64,000 nucleotides of DNA from Stercoripulliclostridium_A sp963642145 (GTDB lineage Bacteria > Bacillota > Clostridia > Christensenellales > DTU072), in assembly GCA_963642145.1 (NCBI GenBank), contig CAVIFU010000002.1, forward strand, positions 1 to 64,000. Direction: 5' to 3'. Every line of letters starts with the position of its first letter. Positions within the stretch are counted from its first letter, which is position 1. The notes under the pieces are model-generated. The model ran no database searches. It saw only the letters and a list, made by a program, of their open reading frames with translations, and had not been told where the DNA came from. Below, piece after piece: positions 15,672 through 25,048 of this stretch. Position numbers and translations under genes: made by a program.

Positions 15672-16991
15672 ATGTCTGTACCGGAACTTACTCCCAAACA
15701 AATAGTATCGGAGCTTGATAGATACATTATAGGTCAAAACGATGCCAAAAAGGCAGTTGCCGTAGCTTTGCGCAACAGATATCGTCGTTCGCAGCTTCCC
15801 CAAGAGATCAGGGACGAGATAACTCCCAAAAATATTATCATGAAGGGACCTACGGGCGTAGGCAAAACAGAGATAGCAAGACGTCTTGCCAAGCTTGTCA
15901 AAGCGCCGTTTGTCAAAGTCGAAGCCACCAAATTCACCGAAGTCGGCTATGTCGGCAGGGACGTTGAGTCGATGATTAGGGATCTTGTCGAAGTGTCGAT
16001 AAGGCTTGTCAAAGAAGAGAAGATCGCCGAATGCGAGCCCAAGGCGAAAGCGGTTGCCGAGAAAAAACTTGTAGACGGTTTATTCCCGGCGCGCAAGAAG
16101 AACCACCCCGAGCTTGCCGACGACGAAATCAGACGCATGCTTACGGAGGAACTCAACGAAGGCAAACTCGACAACATCACCATTGAGATGGAGCTTCCCG
16201 TGGCGCAACCTTCTTTACAGATAGGCAGCATCGGCGGTAACGATATCAATATCGGAGACATGTTAGGCAGATTCATGCCCAAACAGACCAAAAAACGCAA
16301 AATTACCGTCAAGGAAGCCTACGAATTTCTTACGAGAGAAGAGGCGTCCAAGCTTATAGACGACGACTCGATCAACGCAGAGGGCATCAGACGCGCCGAG
16401 CAAGACGGCATAATCTTTATTGACGAAATGGACAAGATCGCGTCCAAAGGCAACGTCAACGGACCGGACGTTTCGCGTGAAGGCGTGCAACGCGACATTC
16501 TCCCGATTGTCGAGGGATGCACCGTCAACACCAAATACGGCAATATCCGTACGGACTTTATCTTGTTTATTGCGGCGGGCGCGTTCCATATTGCCAAGGT
16601 GAACGACTTAATTCCCGAGTTGCAGGGCAGATTCCCCGTAATCGTCGAGCTTCAAAGCCTTACGGAGGAGGACTTTACCAAGATTTTGCGTGAGCCGGAC
16701 AACGCCATAATCATGCAATACGCGTCGTTACTCGGCGTAGACAACGTCAAGTTGAAGTTTACCGACGAAGCGATAGCCGAGCTTGCGAAAATAGCGTTTT
16801 TGGAGAACGAAACCAGCGAGAATATCGGCGCGCGCAGACTCCACACGGTCATGGAAGCGTTGCTTGAAGACATCAGCTTCAACGCTTGCGGCGGACACGA
16901 CGATATCGAAGTCGTAATCGACAAAAACTACGTTTCGGAGCATATGGCAAACGCGGCAAAACTCATGAATCTCAAAAAATATATTTTGTAG
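15672..16991 (+). CDS. hslU: ATP-dependent protease ATPase subunit HslU (ClpY)
   Basis: AAA+ unfoldase that caps HslV. The 439-residue protein has the N-terminal LTPKQIVSELDRYIIGQ, Walker A GPTGVGKT at 59-66, the KFTEVGYVGRDVESMIRDL segment near 95, an intermediate (I) domain at about 110-235, Walker B IIFIDEMDKIA near 247, and a C-terminus (MNLKKYIL) of the type that inserts into HslV. AGGAGG precedes the ATG. With hslV it forms a complete two-gene protease. Confidence 0.97.
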   Translation: MSVPELTPKQIVSELDRYIIGQNDAKKAVAVALRNRYRRSQLPQEIRDEITPKNIIMKGPTGVGKTEIARRLAKLVKAPFVKVEATKFTEVGYVGRDVESMIRDLVEVSIRLVKEEKIAECEPKAKAVAEKKLVDGLFPARKKNHPELADDEIRRMLTEELNEGKLDNITIEMELPVAQPSLQIGSIGGNDINIGDMLGRFMPKQTKKRKITVKEAYEFLTREEASKLIDDDSINAEGIRRAEQDGIIFIDEMDKIASKGNVNGPDVSREGVQRDILPIVEGCTVNTKYGNIRTDFILFIAAGAFHIAKVNDLIPELQGRFPVIVELQSLTEEDFTKILREPDNAIIMQYASLLGVDNVKLKFTDEAIAELAKIAFLENETSENIGARRLHTVMEALLEDISFNACGGHDDIEVVIDKNYVSEHMANAAKLMNLKKYIL

Positions 16992-16999
16992 AGGATAGA

Positions 17000-18247
17000 A
17001 TGATAAATATACCTAAAGGCACAAAAGACGTAACTCCGTTTGAGAGTTACAAATGGCATTACATCGAGGGCGTTATCCGTCAAACTGCCGGCGAGTACGG
17101 TCTTAACGAGATCAGAACCCCGTCGTTTGAGCATACCGAGCTGTTTTTGCGCGGCGTGGGCGACACCACCGACATTGTCAACAAAGAGATGTATACGTTC
17201 GAGGACAAAGGCGGTCGCAGCATTACGCTCAAACCGGAAGGCACGGCGGGAGTTGCGCGTTCGTACGTAGAGAACGGATTGTCGGAGTTACCCCAACCCG
17301 TCAAGATGTACTATATTACGCCGGTATTCCGTTACGAGCGTCCGCAAGCGGGAAGACTCAGAGAGCATCACCAATTCGGTATCGAGCTCTACGGTAGCGA
17401 TTCTCCTTACGCCGATGTAGAGGCGATAAGCGTAGCCAAAACTCTGTTTGACAAACTCGGCATAACCGAGCTTGAACTAAACATCAACAGCATAGGTTGC
17501 CCCACTTGTCGCAAGGAGTATAACAAAGCGCTTTGCGACTACCTCAAAAGCTACGAAGATAAGCTTTGCCCGACGTGCAGAGAGCGTTTATACAAGAATC
17601 CCTTGCGCATACTTGACTGCAAGGAAGAGCGTTGCAAAGAGATAACCGCCGGCGCTCCGCACGTATTGGATTATTTGTGCCCGGATTGCAAGGCGCATCA
17701 CGAGGAAGTCAAACGCCTTTTGACGCTTGTGGGCATACCGTACAAGGTTAACCCCAATATCGTCAGAGGACTCGATTATTACACCAAAACGGTATTTGAA
17801 TTCGTGTCCACTTCGATAGGCGCGCAAGGCACCGTTTGCGGAGGCGGCAGATACAACGGTCTTGTCGAGCAAGTTGGCGGAAAGCACACGCCGGCAGTCG
17901 GATTCGGCATGGGCATAGAACGCTTAATCATGGTGCTTGAGAGCCTAAACTTGAGCGTTGGGGAGCCCGAAGTGCCGATTGTGTACGTTGCGCCTCTTTC
18001 GCAAGCCGAGGCGGACGCGGCGTTTGTCATAGTCAACGAGCTACGCAAAAACGGCATATCCGCCGATACGGATTTGTTGGGCAGGAGCCTCAAAGCGCAA
18101 ATGAAATATGCCGGCAAGCGCGGTTACGCCTATGTAGCGGTGGTCGGATCCGATGAGCTCAAAGACGGTGAAGTTAACTTAAAGAACATGCAAACGGGTG
18201 AAGCGACCCGTGTCAAGATAAACAATCTCGCAAAGGAGTTGAAGTAG
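17000..18247 (+). CDS. hisS: Histidyl-tRNA synthetase
   Basis: Class II synthetase charging tRNA-His. The 415-residue protein starts at MINIPKGTKDVTP, eight bases after hslU; an upstream in-frame extension lies inside hslU and is rejected. Motif 2 (VFRYERPQAGRLREHHQFG) is near residue 111, the histidine-specific NIVRGLDYYTKTVFEF near 253 and motif 3 with GFGMGIERLIMVLE near 300. An anticodon-binding domain covers about 325-415. Several paired cysteines at about 170-235 (CPTCRKEYN, CPTCRERL, CPDCKAHH) occur in an insertion, a pattern seen in some Clostridia HisRS proteins. Confidence 0.97.
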   Translation: MINIPKGTKDVTPFESYKWHYIEGVIRQTAGEYGLNEIRTPSFEHTELFLRGVGDTTDIVNKEMYTFEDKGGRSITLKPEGTAGVARSYVENGLSELPQPVKMYYITPVFRYERPQAGRLREHHQFGIELYGSDSPYADVEAISVAKTLFDKLGITELELNINSIGCPTCRKEYNKALCDYLKSYEDKLCPTCRERLYKNPLRILDCKEERCKEITAGAPHVLDYLCPDCKAHHEEVKRLLTLVGIPYKVNPNIVRGLDYYTKTVFEFVSTSIGAQGTVCGGGRYNGLVEQVGGKHTPAVGFGMGIERLIMVLESLNLSVGEPEVPIVYVAPLSQAEADAAFVIVNELRKNGISADTDLLGRSLKAQMKYAGKRGYAYVAVVGSDELKDGEVNLKNMQTGEATRVKINNLAKELK

Positions 18248-18248
18248 T

Positions 18249-20039
18249 ATGGAAGAGTTTCTTACGAACATGAAAAGAACCAAAATGTGTGGTGAGTTCC
18301 GCGCTACCGATATAGGCAAGCACGTAACGGCTATGGGTTTTGTCGCCAAGTACCGCAACCTCGGCAGCATACAATTTGTGGATCTGCGCGATAGGACGGG
18401 TATTTTGCAACTTAGTTTTGTGCAATCGGATTATCCCGACGTGTACGAAAAATCTACTCGAATCCGCAATGAATTCGTTATAGCGATAAGCGGTACCGTA
18501 CAACCGCGCGGAGAGCGTAACGTCAACAAGGCGTTGCCTACCGGAGAAATCGAGGTAATTGTCGACGAACTCCGTATAATATCGGAAGCGGATACCACGC
18601 CGTTTGCGGTATCGGAGCTTGCAAACGTAGGCGAAACGTTGCGTCTCAAATATCGTTACCTTGACTTGCGTCGTCCGACTCTGCAAAGCTACCTTATCAC
18701 AAGAGCCAAGATTACGGAAGTCACCAACAATTACATGTCAAAACACGGATTTTTGAATATAGAAACTCCGTTCCTCGGCAAGTCCACTCCGGAAGGCGCG
18801 CGCGACTACCTTGTGCCGAGCAGAGTCCATCCGGGGACGTTCTACGCGTTACCGCAATCTCCGCAAATCTATAAGCAACTTTTGATGATATCCGGGTTCG
18901 ACCGTTACTATCAAATAGCGCGTTGCTTCCGCGATGAGGACTTGCGCGCAAACAGACAGCCGGAATTTACTCAAATCGATATCGAAATGAGTTATGTGGA
19001 CAAAATCACCGACGTCATGTATATGGCAGAGGGTCTTATTCGCGAGATATTCAAAGAGATCAAGGGCATCAAGCTGCCGCGTCATTTCAGACAAATGAAG
19101 TGGAAAGACGCCATGAACCGTTACGGATCGGATAAACCCGACACGCGCTTCGGACTGGAACTCAACGACGTTACAAAACTTGTGAAAGGATCCGACTTTA
19201 CGGTATTCGAGAACGCTACCAAGCGCGGATACAGCGTAAGAGCCATAAACGCCAAGGGTTTGGCTCACATTACGCGTAAAGAGATCGATTCTTACCAAGA
19301 CGTCGTGCGCGAATACGGCGCGAAAGGTCTTGCATACATTGCCATCAAGCCGGAAGGAATAAGTTCTCCCATCCAAAAGTTCTTTACCGCCGATAAATTC
19401 AACGCGCTCATCGAAGCTCTCGGCGGAGAAACGGGAGACATATTGTTCTTTGTAGCCGACAAGGACAAGACCGTATACGACGCCCTCGGCGCGCTGAGAC
19501 TTGCGATAGCCAAAAAGCACGGACTAATAGACGAATCCGTATACGACATCCTCTGGGTAACCGAGTTTCCGCTATATGAGTATGACGAAGAGGAGCACCG
19601 CTTGGTAGCCATGCACCATCCCTTCACCAGCCCGATGACGGAAGACTTGAAGTATATCGATAAGAATCCGCTCAAAGTCAGAGCCAAAGCATACGATCTT
19701 GTCATCAACGGACAGGAAGCCGGCGGTGGTTCCATAAGAATCCATTCGCGTGACGTCCAAAAGAAGATGTTCGAGAAGATAGGGCTGAGCGACAAAGACA
19801 TCAACGAGAGATTCGGTTTCTTTGTGGAGGCTTTCCGTTACGGAGTCCCTCCGCACGGCGGTTTGGCATTCGGGCTCGATAGGCTCGTAATGCTTTTGAC
19901 GGGCACGGATAACATCAAAGACGTTATCGCATTCCCCAAGAACCAATCCGCAGTCGGCTTAATGGAAGACGCTCCTTCGGAAGTCGAACCCAAACAGCTC
20001 AGAGAATTGTCTATCAAGATTGACGGAGAAAACGTATAA
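18249..20039 (+). CDS. aspS: Aspartyl-tRNA synthetase
   Basis: Class II synthetase. The 596-residue length and the GAD insertion mark it as the bacterial type. An N-terminal OB-fold anticodon-binding domain (about 15-110; VAKYRNLGSIQFVDLRDRTGILQ) is followed by motif 1 and the YLVPSRVHPGTFYALPQSPQIYKQLLM segment, motif 2 with IARCFRDEDLRANRQPEFTQID (near 220), the GAD domain (about 285-425) and motif 3 with GLAFGLDRLVMLLTG near 540. Discriminating versus non-discriminating activity cannot be decided by eye. It is one base from hisS, forming the common hisS-aspS pair. Confidence 0.97.
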   Translation: MEEFLTNMKRTKMCGEFRATDIGKHVTAMGFVAKYRNLGSIQFVDLRDRTGILQLSFVQSDYPDVYEKSTRIRNEFVIAISGTVQPRGERNVNKALPTGEIEVIVDELRIISEADTTPFAVSELANVGETLRLKYRYLDLRRPTLQSYLITRAKITEVTNNYMSKHGFLNIETPFLGKSTPEGARDYLVPSRVHPGTFYALPQSPQIYKQLLMISGFDRYYQIARCFRDEDLRANRQPEFTQIDIEMSYVDKITDVMYMAEGLIREIFKEIKGIKLPRHFRQMKWKDAMNRYGSDKPDTRFGLELNDVTKLVKGSDFTVFENATKRGYSVRAINAKGLAHITRKEIDSYQDVVREYGAKGLAYIAIKPEGISSPIQKFFTADKFNALIEALGGETGDILFFVADKDKTVYDALGALRLAIAKKHGLIDESVYDILWVTEFPLYEYDEEEHRLVAMHHPFTSPMTEDLKYIDKNPLKVRAKAYDLVINGQEAGGGSIRIHSRDVQKKMFEKIGLSDKDINERFGFFVEAFRYGVPPHGGLAFGLDRLVMLLTGTDNIKDVIAFPKNQSAVGLMEDAPSEVEPKQLRELSIKIDGENV

Positions 20040-20043
20040 TCGT

Positions 20044-20071
20044 TTGACTTTAACAACGTAGTCAATAATAT
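20044..20071 (+). promoter_or_regulatory. Possible promoter for trxA-glyA
   Basis: TTGACT (20044-20049), a 16-base spacer and TAATAT (20066-20071) in the 53-base gap after aspS. Plausible but not strong. Confidence 0.4.
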
Positions 20072-20092
20072 AGAAGTAAGTTGGAGGTAACC

Positions 20093-20416
20093 ATGGAAAA
20101 AATTATTAACGGTATTGCCGAATTTGATTCTTTAATTGCCGATGAACGCGTCGTTATGGCTGACTTTTGGGCTACTTGGTGCGGTCCGTGCAGAATGCTT
20201 ATGCCTACGGTTGAAAAGCTTGCGGAAGAGGCAAACGGCAAGTATGTCGTAGCCAAAGTCAACGTCGACGAAAACGAGGAACTTACCGCTCGTTACGGAA
20301 TAGTCAGTATACCCACACTGCTGTTTTTCAAGAAAGGCGAGCTTGTCGAAAAGTATGTCGGAGTCAAATCCGAAGACCAATTGAGAGCCGTCTTGGCAAA
20401 ATATGTAGAGGCGTAA
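20093..20416 (+). CDS. trxA: Thioredoxin
   Basis: A 107-residue thioredoxin with the classical active site WATWCGPC (Cys30 and Cys33), the cis-proline segment VSIPTLLFFKKGE and a Gly-rich end (EKYVGVKSED). It reduces cytoplasmic protein disulfides together with a thioredoxin reductase that is not in the window. The start at 20093 is four bases after GGAGGT; an in-frame ATG at 20081 overlaps that Shine-Dalgarno and is less likely. It ends one base before glyA. Confidence 0.95.
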   Translation: MEKIINGIAEFDSLIADERVVMADFWATWCGPCRMLMPTVEKLAEEANGKYVVAKVNVDENEELTARYGIVSIPTLLFFKKGELVEKYVGVKSEDQLRAVLAKYVEA

Positions 20417-20417
20417 A

Positions 20418-21671
20418 ATGATTGATCTGACACCACTCAAAAACAGCGATCCGGTTTTGGCGGAAGCTCTTATCAAAGAGCTTAACCGCCAACGTGACAA
20501 CGTAGAGCTGATAGCCAGCGAAAACTTTGTTTCGTTACCCGTAATGACGGTTGTGGGAACCCATCTTACCAATAAATATGCCGAAGGCTATCCGGGCAAG
20601 AGGTACTACGGCGGATGCGTAAACGTAGACGTGATAGAAGATTTGGCACGCGAAAGGGCAAAGGAGCTGTTCGGCGCGGCGTACGCAAACGTCCAACCTC
20701 ATTCCGGCAGCAGCGCCAACATGCAGGCATACAAGGCTCTTATCAACGACGGCGACGTCATCCTCGGTATGGACCTCGGCGCAGGCGGACACCTAACGCA
20801 CGGCAGTCCCGTCAATTTCAGCGGCAAAACGTACCGTATCGTGTCGTACGGCGTGGACGAAAACGGTTTCATCGATTACGAAGAGGTAGAGCGCAAAGCG
20901 CGTGAGAACAACGTAAAACTTATCGTTGCCGGCGCAAGCGCCTATCCGCGCGCAATAGATTTCAAACGTTTCCGCGAAATCGCGGACAAAGTAGGGGCAT
21001 ACCTGATGGTTGATATGGCGCATATTGCGGGACTTGTCGCAGCCGGGTTACATATGAGCCCCGTGCCGTATGCGCACATAGTTACCACGACAACGCACAA
21101 AACCTTGCGCGGACCTCGCGGCGGTATGATACTTACAAACGATCCGGATATAGCCAAGCGCGTGGACAAGGCGGTATTCCCCGGCACCCAAGGCGGACCC
21201 TTAATGCACATTATTGCGGGTAAAGCGGTTGCTTTCAAAGAAGCGCTTTCTCCCGAATTCAAGGAATACCAACGCAAGATAGTCTCCAACGCAAAGACTC
21301 TTGCCGATACGCTGATGGCAAACGGTATCAAGTTGTTCTCCGGCGGTACGGATAACCATTTAATGCTCATAGACTTGCGCGGTACCGGCGTCGGAGGCAA
21401 GACGCTCGAAAAGCTCTTGGACGAAGCAAACATCACCGCGAACAAAAACAGCATTCCCAACGATAACGCAAGCCCGTTTGACCCCAACGGCTTACGCATA
21501 GGCACCCCGGCTGTTACCACCAGAGGCATGGACGGAGACGCCATGATCGTCATAGGCGAGTGCATAGCAGACATAATCAAAAATAAAGAGGAGGCAGTCG
21601 AGCGCACCGGCGCGCGTATTCGCGAGCTTACCGCCAAATTCCCCCTCTACGAAAACGACTTTATATTATAG
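20418..21671 (+). CDS. glyA: Serine hydroxymethyltransferase
   Basis: PLP enzyme that converts serine and tetrahydrofolate into glycine and 5,10-methylene-THF, the one-carbon donor used by TrmFO and ThyA in this window. The 417-residue protein has ELIASENFVS near residue 33, YAEGYPGKRYYGGC near 53, and TTTHKTLRGPRGG with the PLP lysine at Lys228. The C-terminal domain carries RIGTPAVTTRG. Shared spacing with trxA suggests cotranscription. Confidence 0.98.
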   Translation: MIDLTPLKNSDPVLAEALIKELNRQRDNVELIASENFVSLPVMTVVGTHLTNKYAEGYPGKRYYGGCVNVDVIEDLARERAKELFGAAYANVQPHSGSSANMQAYKALINDGDVILGMDLGAGGHLTHGSPVNFSGKTYRIVSYGVDENGFIDYEEVERKARENNVKLIVAGASAYPRAIDFKRFREIADKVGAYLMVDMAHIAGLVAAGLHMSPVPYAHIVTTTTHKTLRGPRGGMILTNDPDIAKRVDKAVFPGTQGGPLMHIIAGKAVAFKEALSPEFKEYQRKIVSNAKTLADTLMANGIKLFSGGTDNHLMLIDLRGTGVGGKTLEKLLDEANITANKNSIPNDNASPFDPNGLRIGTPAVTTRGMDGDAMIVIGECIADIIKNKEEAVERTGARIRELTAKFPLYENDFIL

Positions 21672-21680
21672 TAGGATAGT

Positions 21681-22868
21681 ATGAAAAAGGTTTATTTGGA
21701 TAATTCTGCGACAACGGCTCTTGATAAGACCGCTCTTGACGCAATGATGCCGTACTTTATCGAAAAGTTCGGCAATCCGAGCTCACTCCATTCGTACGGG
21801 AGAGAGGCGTTGCGCGCCGTCGATGCGTCACGCGAAACGATCGCGAAGATAATCAACGCACGCACCAATGAAATTTACTTTACTTCCGGCGGAAGCGAGT
21901 CCGACAACTGGGCATTGAAGGGCGTTGTACGCGCCTCACGTGCGAAAACCAAACATATAATCACAACAGCAATCGAGCATCCCGCAATAATGGAAACTCT
22001 CGATTACCTTGTGCAGAAAGAAGGCGTGGAGGTAACATATCTTCCCGTAAACCAAGACGGACTTATCAGCCTCGATGACTTAAAAAAGGCTGTTAGGGAC
22101 GATACCATATTGGTATCAGTGATGTTTGCAAATAACGAGATGGGCGCGATACAACCTATTGCGGAAATCGGCGCGTATCTTCATGAAGAAGGCATCTACT
22201 TCCATACCGACGCCGTGCAAGCCATGGACTCTCAAAAAATCGACGTAGAGGCAATGAATATAGATATGTTGTCCATGTCGGCGCATAAGTTCCACGGACC
22301 CAAAGGAATCGGCGTATTGTACGTTCGTTCCGGCGTTAAATTGGATAGGCTTATCGCAGGCGGTCACCAAGAACGTCGCGCGCGCGCAGGCACGACCGAT
22401 ACGCCTCTTATCGTAGGCATGGCAAAGGCATTGGAAATTGCGGATAGGGACAGAGAAGAAAATAATAAGCGTATAGCGGATTTGCGCGACAAATTCGTCA
22501 AACGCGTTTTGGAAGAGATACCGTTCGTGTATCTGAACGGCGGTATGGAACACAGACTTCCGAATAACGCGAATTTAAGCTTTGCGTATATAGAAGGCGA
22601 AAGCATCCTCATCAATCTCGATCTTGCGGGAATAGCCGTCAGCAGCGGTTCCGCGTGCTCGTCGGGATCCTTAGAGCCGTCGCACGTCATTTTGGCGCTC
22701 GGAGTCAAAGAGGAGCTTGCGCATAGCTCTATACGTTTCAGCTTGGGCAGAGACACGACGCAGGAAGACATGGACTATACGTTTGAGGTCCTCAAAAACA
22801 CCGTTGAGAAACTCCGCTCGATATCACCTCTATTTAACATGGAAAAAGGAACAGGTTCTTATGTATAA
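21681..22868 (+). CDS. iscS: Cysteine desulfurase (NifS/IscS family)
   Basis: PLP enzyme that abstracts sulfur from cysteine for Fe-S clusters and thiolated tRNA. The 395-residue protein starts MKKVYLDNSATTALD; the PLP lysine is Lys203 in SAHKFHGPKGIG, and the persulfide cysteine loop SSGSACSSGSLEPSHV lies near residues 318-333. It overlaps the scaffold gene by eight bases, so the pair forms an Fe-S assembly module without iscR or chaperones adjacent. NifS versus IscS naming cannot be settled; the GSACSSG loop is shared by both. Confidence 0.95.
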   Translation: MKKVYLDNSATTALDKTALDAMMPYFIEKFGNPSSLHSYGREALRAVDASRETIAKIINARTNEIYFTSGGSESDNWALKGVVRASRAKTKHIITTAIEHPAIMETLDYLVQKEGVEVTYLPVNQDGLISLDDLKKAVRDDTILVSVMFANNEMGAIQPIAEIGAYLHEEGIYFHTDAVQAMDSQKIDVEAMNIDMLSMSAHKFHGPKGIGVLYVRSGVKLDRLIAGGHQERRARAGTTDTPLIVGMAKALEIADRDREENNKRIADLRDKFVKRVLEEIPFVYLNGGMEHRLPNNANLSFAYIEGESILINLDLAGIAVSSGSACSSGSLEPSHVILALGVKEELAHSSIRFSLGRDTTQEDMDYTFEVLKNTVEKLRSISPLFNMEKGTGSYV

Positions 22869-23229
22869 CGATAAAGTATTAGAAGTATTCTCCAACCCGA
22901 AGAACGCGGGCGATATGGAGAACCCCAGCTGTGTAGGCACAATCGGCAACGCCGCTTGCGGCGATATTATGAAGATGTATCTCAAAATCGAGAACGGCGT
23001 AATCACCGACGCGAAGTTCAAGACGTTCGGTTGCGCCGCGGCAATAGCTACCGCGTCCGTCGCGACTGAAATGGTCAAGGGCAAAACTATAGAAGAGGCA
23101 CTCCAAATCAGGAATGCCGACGTCGTAGACTACCTTGGCGGACTTCCTCCGCAAAAGATACACTGCTCGGTTTTGGCAGAAGAAGCGATCCACGCAGCCA
23201 TTGACGATTACAATAGCAAAAACAAATAA
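22861..23229 (+). CDS. iscU: Fe-S cluster scaffold protein (NifU N-terminal / IscU family)
   Basis: A 122-residue scaffold of the NifU_N fold. The three cluster cysteines are visible: CGDIMKMYL near residue 38, TFGCAAAIATAS near residue 60 and KIHCSVLAEEAI near residue 104. The start at 22861 lies inside the end of the desulfurase gene (eight-base overlap), giving coupled synthesis of sulfur donor and scaffold. No NifU C-terminal domain is present. Confidence 0.95.
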   Translation: MYNDKVLEVFSNPKNAGDMENPSCVGTIGNAACGDIMKMYLKIENGVITDAKFKTFGCAAAIATASVATEMVKGKTIEEALQIRNADVVDYLGGLPPQKIHCSVLAEEAIHAAIDDYNSKNK

Positions 23230-23239
23230 ATCCAAAAAA

Positions 23240-25048
23240 ATGGACGAAAGACAGAGCAAAATAAGGAATTTTTGCATAGTAGCGCACATAGATCACGGCA
23301 AAAGTACACTTGCCGATAGAATTATGGAGCTTACGGATACGGTAAGTCGCCGCGACATGAAGGAACAGCTTTTGGATAGTATGGATATCGAGCGCGAGCG
23401 CGGTATAACCATCAAGCTTACCCCGGTAACTATGCGATATAAGTACAACGGAGAGGAGTATACGCTTAATTTGATAGACACTCCCGGGCACGTTGACTTT
23501 ACGTACGAAGTATCACGTTCTCTTGCCGCGTGCGAGGGAGCGATACTTATCGTGGACGCCACGCAAGGCGTGGAGGCGCAAACGCTTACCAACGCCTATC
23601 TTGCAATAGACAACGACCTCGAAATTATTCCCGTAATCAACAAAATAGATTTGGCTTCCGCCGATCCCGATGCGTGTAAAAAAGAAATAGAAGAAGTTAT
23701 CGGTCTTGACGCGGAGAACGCGCCGCTTATCAGCGCAAAAGAGGGAATCAATATCCAAGAGGTGGTAGACGCCGTCATCGAGAAGTTGCCTTGCCCGTCC
23801 GGTAATCCCGAAGCGCCGTTGCGCGCTCTCATATTCGACAGCCTGTACGATAACTACAAAGGAGCTATTTGCAACATTCGCGTCGTAGACGGAGAGGTAA
23901 GAGCAGGAGACCGTATCAAGATGATGGCTAGCGGCAAAATTTTTGACTGCACCGAGGTCGGCATTTTTACGCCCAATATGCAAGAAGTGGACGTTTTGCG
24001 CGCCGGTGACGTCGGATACCTTGCCGCGAGCATCAAAAACGTCAAAGATACCGCCGTAGGCGACACCATCACACATGTGGAAAACGGCGCTCCCGAACCA
24101 CTACACGGCTACAAAAAGGTACTGCCCATGGTGTTTGCAGGCATCTACCCGGCAGACGGCTCCAAATATAACGATTTACGCGAGGCAATGGACAAGCTCA
24201 ATCTGAACGACGCCGCATTGCTTTATGAGCCCGAAACGTCGGGCGCGTTGGGTTACGGCTTCCGCGCGGGCTTCCTCGGATTACTTCACATGGAAGTAAT
24301 AGAAGAGAGATTGGAACGCGAGTTCGATCTCGATCTTGTTACGACGGCGCCGAGCGTCAGCTACAAAGTCAAAAAGTTGAACGGCGAAACCATAGACGTA
24401 GATAACCCGTCGCACCTCCCTAATCCTGCCGAAATAGATGAAATTTTAGAGCCCATCGTGTCCGCAAGCATATACACACCGCCGGAGTACGTCGGCTCAA
24501 TAATGGACTTGTGTCAGGAAAAACGCGGCGTATTCGTCACGCTCACTTATCTGGATACGTCAAGAGTAAAAATCGATTACAAAATTCCGCTTGCCGAAAT
24601 AATATATGACTTTTTCGACGCGCTTAAATCGCGGACGAGAGGTTATGCGAGCTTGGAATACGAGCTTGACGGTTACAAGGCGGACGATCTCGTCAAATTG
24701 GATTTTCTTCTCAACGGCGAGCCGTGCGACGCATTATCGCTTATAGTACATAGGGACAAAGCCTATGCGCGCGGCAGAAAAATCGCGGAAAGGTTGAAAG
24801 ACGTAATACCTCGTCAGATGTTTGAAATTCCCATTCAAGCGGCAATCGGCTCCAAAATAATCGCGCGCGAAACGGTCAAAGCTTTGCGCAAGGACGTCCT
24901 TGCAAAATGTTATGGAGGCGATATCACGCGCAAAAAGAAACTTTTGGAAAAGCAGAAAGAAGGCAAAAAGCGTATGCGCCAATTCGGTAGCGTGGCAATT
25001 CCTTCCGAAGCCTTTATGTCCATACTCAAATTTGACGATGACGACTAA
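23240..25048 (+). CDS. lepA: Elongation factor 4 (LepA)
   Basis: Ribosome-associated translational GTPase related to EF-G that affects 30S biogenesis and stalled ribosomes. The 602-residue protein starts MDERQSKIRNFCIVAHIDHGKST; G1 is AHIDHGKST near residues 14-22, with DTPGHVDF near 81 and NKID near 135. The C-terminal LepA-specific domain ends with KKRMRQFGSVAIPSEAFM. No clear Shine-Dalgarno is seen before the ATG, ten bases after iscU, so translation may depend on coupling. It overlaps hemW by 11 bases; lepA-hemW is the usual pair. Confidence 0.97.
   Translation: MDERQSKIRNFCIVAHIDHGKSTLADRIMELTDTVSRRDMKEQLLDSMDIERERGITIKLTPVTMRYKYNGEEYTLNLIDTPGHVDFTYEVSRSLAACEGAILIVDATQGVEAQTLTNAYLAIDNDLEIIPVINKIDLASADPDACKKEIEEVIGLDAENAPLISAKEGINIQEVVDAVIEKLPCPSGNPEAPLRALIFDSLYDNYKGAICNIRVVDGEVRAGDRIKMMASGKIFDCTEVGIFTPNMQEVDVLRAGDVGYLAASIKNVKDTAVGDTITHVENGAPEPLHGYKKVLPMVFAGIYPADGSKYNDLREAMDKLNLNDAALLYEPETSGALGYGFRAGFLGLLHMEVIEERLEREFDLDLVTTAPSVSYKVKKLNGETIDVDNPSHLPNPAEIDEILEPIVSASIYTPPEYVGSIMDLCQEKRGVFVTLTYLDTSRVKIDYKIPLAEIIYDFFDALKSRTRGYASLEYELDGYKADDLVKLDFLLNGEPCDALSLIVHRDKAYARGRKIAERLKDVIPRQMFEIPIQAAIGSKIIARETVKALRKDVLAKCYGGDITRKKKLLEKQKEGKKRMRQFGSVAIPSEAFMSILKFDDDD

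Noticed and set aside
20040..20092. Glycine or other riboswitch upstream of trxA-glyA
   Set aside because: The gap is only 53 bases and shows no structured aptamer.
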